Below are positions 57,393 to 64,000 of a DNA stretch of 64,000 nucleotides, one piece after another. The position numbers and the translations under genes are program-made. Position 1 is the first letter of the stretch. Each line of letters begins with the position of its first letter. Source of the DNA: Haliclona indistincta (lineage: Eukaryota; Porifera; Demospongiae; Haplosclerida; Chalinidae); NCBI GenBank assembly GCA_964017065.1, contig OZ024783.1, positions 710,193-774,192 on the forward strand. Reading direction: 5' to 3'. The notes beneath the pieces are model-generated. The model searched no databases, was not told the DNA's origin, and saw only the letters and a list, made by a program, of their open reading frames with translations.

Positions 57393-57960
57393 AAAGAGTC
57401 TCGTTTGTCGCTGTGCACATTTCTAGGGACGCGTAGTGTATGGCAAAGTGTGGATGGATGTATTGGCTGTGCAGTCTCCTAGTATTGGAGCTTAACTCCC
57501 ACGGAATCGGATTTCCCGCACCTAAAGTTTTGGCTTGTCGCGAAACCCATCTTTTGCTCCCCGTCGCTGAACTAACGCTAGTTAAAGACGGACACTTGCC
57601 CACTGGTTAGCGCTCTAGGTGAAGGTTGTAATGCAGCGTTAAGAAATCTTAACTACCAGTAGTTCTGGAAATCCTAACTAAAAACTGTCGTTCCAGTGGG
57701 TGTGATACGCCGCCATGTTGTGACACTCCCACGTCACGTGACACAAAGCCATATGAATGAGGGTGTTCAGTAAGGATAGAGGATCATAATGGTACCTGCA
57801 ACATGATCATTGGACACTTGGTTCCTGAGATATGAAACAAAATGTCAAAAACATGGTTTTACAGTCTCTTTGTGTGGTCCACTGTAGGCGGCTACGAGCA
57901 GTCCGGAAGTGACTTTACGTTCAATTATCAGTAATTAAATTCCTTGGCTCTTACACGCAA
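57393..57960. other. Intergenic, nothing recognised
   Basis: No conserved open frame. The frame at 57355-57603 partly overlaps the fold-back arm and is not supported. Confidence 0.4.
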
Positions 57961-58049
57961 CTGGCCTAATACCTACATTCTTGTGGTCAACTTGTGGAAT
58001 GTAAAAATTAAGCCTGTTACTCAAACACGGATAAGTGCGTGAAGGAGAT

Positions 58050-58955
58050 AACCCAATTATTATTATTATTATTATTATTGAAAAACACACCACATAAGGT
58101 GTACATGTAGATTTAAAATTAATGTTAATCAGTAGCAATTGTTCTTAACATTAAGTCAATAGAAGAGGCTCCCTGACAAATGTTAACAGTGCTTGATGAC
58201 AGCAGGAAATCTCTTAATACTATAGCACATCTCTCGTCATCGGTGGAATATTCTTTTAAATAAGTTCGACCACAGAAAATATTGTGTCCAGAGAAAGTAT
58301 AAGCCAAATCTTCGTTAAAGATCAGTTTTACCAAAGTGTTTGAGTTGTTTTTTGCATTTTTGATAAATTTAAGCGATCTTGAAGAAACCAAGTTATAAAT
58401 ACTTTGGACTCTAGCACATCGATGCAGGATACCGGTATGCGTTCTACGAGGTAATCTCCAGATACGCCGCAGACAGTTGTTTAATACAACCTCTAAACTC
58501 CTTAGACCAGGAGAAGAAATATTCCAAAGTTCGCAACCATACAGAGCTAGACAATATGATGAAAACAGATAAGTCATAGGAATCGGTCCGATATTTGGAA
58601 AAGTAGAAAATAAGCTATTAGCAGCCCTGGATAAATAACGAGATTTTAGCAGAATATCTTCATCGTCACAGAGATTATACTTTAGCTTGTTACCCAAGTG
58701 CACGACAGTATTAGAAAATTGGAGAGGCGAGTCACAGAAGAGGAAATTAGAATTAATATTGTCAAAATCAGATACACCCAAACGAAAATTAATAAGCTGA
58801 GTCTTGAGAGGATTGAAATGTAGACCAAGACAACTACCATGTGATTCACAAGTAGCAAGAAGGGTGCGTAATGCAGAGGCAGAAGGTGCCAAAAGCACTA
58901 TATCATCTGCGTATGCAAGGGTGCCTGCATAATGGCTATTCCATAATGGCAATGA
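58050..58955 (-). pseudogene. 5'-truncated LINE with (AAT)n tail
   Basis: A 275-codon open frame (58952-58125) has the reverse-transcriptase catalytic box LAYADDIVLLAPSASALR, HFNPLKTQLINF, YGCELWNISSPG and a C-terminal LRRIWRLPRRTHT. Downstream on its own strand it ends in an AAT microsatellite (TTATTATT on the plus strand, 58056-58079), the expected 3' end of a target-primed insertion. Upstream domains are missing. It interrupts the segmental duplicate of the EGF gene. Confidence 0.88.
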
Positions 58956-58986
58956 AGTGATCTTGCAGGTAGTAATAAAATCTCTG

Positions 58987-59575
58987 TAACACTTACTTCA
59001 CGGAGATCCATGCATATCTGTGGTACAGCTAGTTGCATGTTAGAATTGTTTAGGTCACGGCATACAGCTTCTACCAGATTTCTGTCACAGCTAGGGGTGT
59101 TACGCTGAATACAGTCAACTGCAGTTACATAATGCATCAGCATCAGATATACCATACAAGTGCATCTTGTCCTTACTTTGTTCACAATGGTCACCACTTC
59201 TTCCTCCATTACACTGGCATGTACCCAAGACACATGTCCCAGCATTGCTACAACCGCCACTATCTTGGCACGAGATTTCAGTATTGCCTACAAAATAATG
59301 CAAAGTTACCACGTCTAAAATAATTATCGCTATCATGCAAATTTGTTTTGCAATTTCTCAGTGGCTAAATCACATTATGCATGTGTAAGTTATTACGCTG
59401 CATGCTACTCAGCGCAGCTATGGCAACCTGCATGCATACATAATACACCGTATAGTCTGACGGTAACCGGCGTAGTCATGCATGGTTGGTCTACGCACAT
59501 GCAACACTCACCTGTCTTTGTAAATAAAATCAAAATCATACAAATAAGAAGAAATGGTGACATGGCGGTTAAGAA
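58987..59575 (-). pseudogene. Partial duplicate of the EGF-domain gene
   Basis: This repeats the first three exons of the gene at 50997-53449: signal peptide about 59565-59514 (MSPFLLICMILILFTKTG), EGF exon about 59289-59178 (CQDSGGCSNAGTCVLGTCQC) and the CIQRNTPSCDRNLVEAVCRD exon about 59112-58997. Frames are still open and splice signals are kept, but no fibrinogen-like exon follows; a LINE lies in the next intron. It could still express a short secreted EGF protein, so pseudogene status is an inference. Confidence 0.7.
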
Positions 59576-59584
59576 CTTCCTCTG

Positions 59585-60021
59585 ATTCGGCCTCGCACTG
59601 AGTTCTGTGACCCGAGAAGGATATAGGTTTCGGAGGGAGAAATAACAGGTCCGTTTATTATGACAGCCAAACTCTGCTAAACAGGACTGGTTCTCACCGA
59701 GTAGCTGCACGGTGCACTAGCTGTTTTATATCGTAGCGGCCTACTGACCTGCAGGAAATCATGACGCGTCACAGCAGCCCGGCCAGGAGTTCACTGAAAA
59801 GCGGAAAGAAACGTTCAATCAAATTCTAGCACGTCTTGACGTCCACAACAACAATATAAGCAGCATACCACCTCAGCCTTGGTAATATAACATCACTGCT
59901 TAATGTAGCTAGATCGATATTGTACAAAAAGTTTTTATTTATTAATAGTCAACATAGAGCCACTGAATATACAAAAGAGAGGGATGACGACGAATTAGGA
60001 GATGTGGGTTTTTCAGTTTCA
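59585..60021. other. Upstream end of the segmental duplication, then mS28 3' flank
   Basis: 59600-59750 matches 53470-53640 in part (GAGAAGGATATAGGTTTCGG, then TGCTAAAC). No gene. Confidence 0.45.
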
Positions 60022-60513
60022 CTATCTGGTTCTGCCTGATTCGACCAGATCCACTGAGGCCTCTAGCAGTGAGACGTGCTTGCTGCTGCCCAGAAAGTGT
60101 CCTGTATGTTCCAGGTCATTCACTCTCACCCACACCTCTGCTCCAGCACGCCACTTCTTTGTCTTGTGCGGGTCTGGTGTCACGACAGCATGGAATTTCC
60201 CACCAAAGTCAATGTACAGATTCTTCCCTACTACTGCCGTTACCACTCCTGGAACTGTCTTTCCGGCTACCATGCCGCTCCTGACCAGGTTCGAGTTGCG
60301 GAGTAGATCAGCAAACCCCCATTTAGACTTTTCATCTTGTGTGGGCGGAGTTTCAGGCGAGAGATCCGTTGCTTCAGATTGACTTGGTAGATCAGCAACG
60401 AGAGGAGATGGTTCAGATAATGTAGAGTTACTGCGTCTTGCAAAGAGAACGCGAGATAAATGTCTGCTAGTATTGATTCTCGGTCGAAAAATACATCTTG
60501 GAACACACGCCAT
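60022..60513 (-). CDS. MRPS28: Mitochondrial ribosomal protein mS28 (bS1m)
   Basis: Component of the mitochondrial small ribosomal subunit, with an S1-like fold. I start at MACVPRCIFRPRINTSRHLS because it yields a basic, Arg-rich mitochondrial presequence; an upstream in-frame ATG at 60666 adds unlikely sequence. The conserved core reads WGFADLLRNSNLVRSG, GVVTAVVGKNLYIDFGGKFH and VNDLEHTGHFLGSSKHVSLL, closely matching human MRPS28 (ENDLYIDFGGKFHC, DLELTSRFLGA). 163 residues, single exon. Divergent from androglobin, 305 bp between start codons. Confidence 0.9.
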   Translation of the reverse strand: MACVPRCIFRPRINTSRHLSRVLFARRSNSTLSEPSPLVADLPSQSEATDLSPETPPTQDEKSKWGFADLLRNSNLVRSGMVAGKTVPGVVTAVVGKNLYIDFGGKFHAVVTPDPHKTKKWRAGAEVWVRVNDLEHTGHFLGSSKHVSLLEASVDLVESGRTR

Positions 60514-60781
60514 GCTGGTCGTTAGAGTAGTGGGCGGGTCTACGTCTTTTTTTAAGCTAATGACGTCATCAGAGTATTGCGCAATGCAACACCTCGTTTT
60601 GGCGGGCTGACGGCTGTCGGAATTCAAACGCAGTCTCTGTCTCTCTCGCTCTGACTTACCTTTCAAAAAGCGCCTCTAGGTCACCTAACAGCAAGAAAAA
60701 ATGCCGTGAAAAGAAGCAAGGAGCACTTACTGATTTAGACAAAATAATTTTCGTGAAGACCAGAACCACGTGTAGCTACCG

Positions 60782-60795
60782 GTTGTCATGACAAC
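60782..60795. promoter_or_regulatory. RFX X-box-like palindrome of androglobin
   Basis: GTTGTCATGACAAC is a perfect 14-bp palindrome close to the RFX X-box (GTTGCCATGGCAAC type). It lies 24 bp upstream of the androglobin ATG, inside the region shared with mS28. Confidence 0.6.
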
Positions 60796-60818
60796 GAGCT
60801 CTTGACAAACACACCGCC

Positions 60819-63999
<3,181 letters not shown>

Positions 64000-64000
64000 G

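Overview
The window is animal nuclear DNA and looks like a sponge (demosponge-type) genome. Genes are intron-rich with very short GT-AG introns (many 50-70 bp), gene order is compact, and several divergent gene pairs are separated by only 0.2-0.4 kb. The gene content is metazoan: two dual oxidases with their maturation factor, headcase, lebercilin, androglobin, CCT8, CMSS1, mitochondrial mS28, two 14-3-3 proteins, and ROCO/ankyrin/death-domain and EGF/fibrinogen-like proteins of a kind abundant in sponges. The species cannot be named from the sequence. Two runs of N (6228-6250 and 16581-16780) show it is a draft assembly.

Layout. 1.07-6.5 kb (-): an ankyrin-Roc-COR-death domain gene with one apparent frameshift. 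6.6-15.7 kb: a 9.1-kb DNA transposon bounded by 18-bp perfect inverted repeats. It carries a DDE-type transposase fused to a FEN1/XPG-like nuclease domain and a CXC cysteine motif, and it resembles the AcademX lineage. 17.1-19.0 kb (+): CMSS1. 19.6-21.8 kb (-): secreted GH35 beta-galactosidase. 21.9-26.8 kb (-): two intronless 14-3-3 genes from a segmental duplication, with a broken LINE between them. 27.2-30.2 kb (-): lebercilin. 30.3-33.8 kb (-): CCT8, divergent from headcase (34.0-35.3 kb, +). 35.9-37.6 kb (-): DUOXA, divergent from a tandem pair of DUOX genes (38.1-43.8 and 44.9-50.6 kb, +). 51.0-53.4 kb (-): a secreted EGF/fibrinogen-like gene; a partial copy of its 5' half lies at 58.0-59.6 kb and is interrupted by a LINE. 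60.0-60.5 kb (-): mS28, divergent from androglobin (60.8 kb to the window end, +).

How the genes relate. DUOXA and DUOX form one hydrogen-peroxide-producing module, in the same head-to-head order as in vertebrates. Lebercilin and androglobin are both cilium-linked, and each has a palindromic RFX X-box-like site within about 40 bp of its start codon. Introns and intergenic DNA are full of fold-back (MITE-like) elements, LINE fragments, minisatellites and microsatellites. Many microsatellites start at splice donors (GTGA repeats) or end at acceptors (CT repeats).

Exon coordinates were read by eye from splice consensus and frame continuity. The DUOX, DUOXA and androglobin models keep an open frame throughout; other models are less complete.
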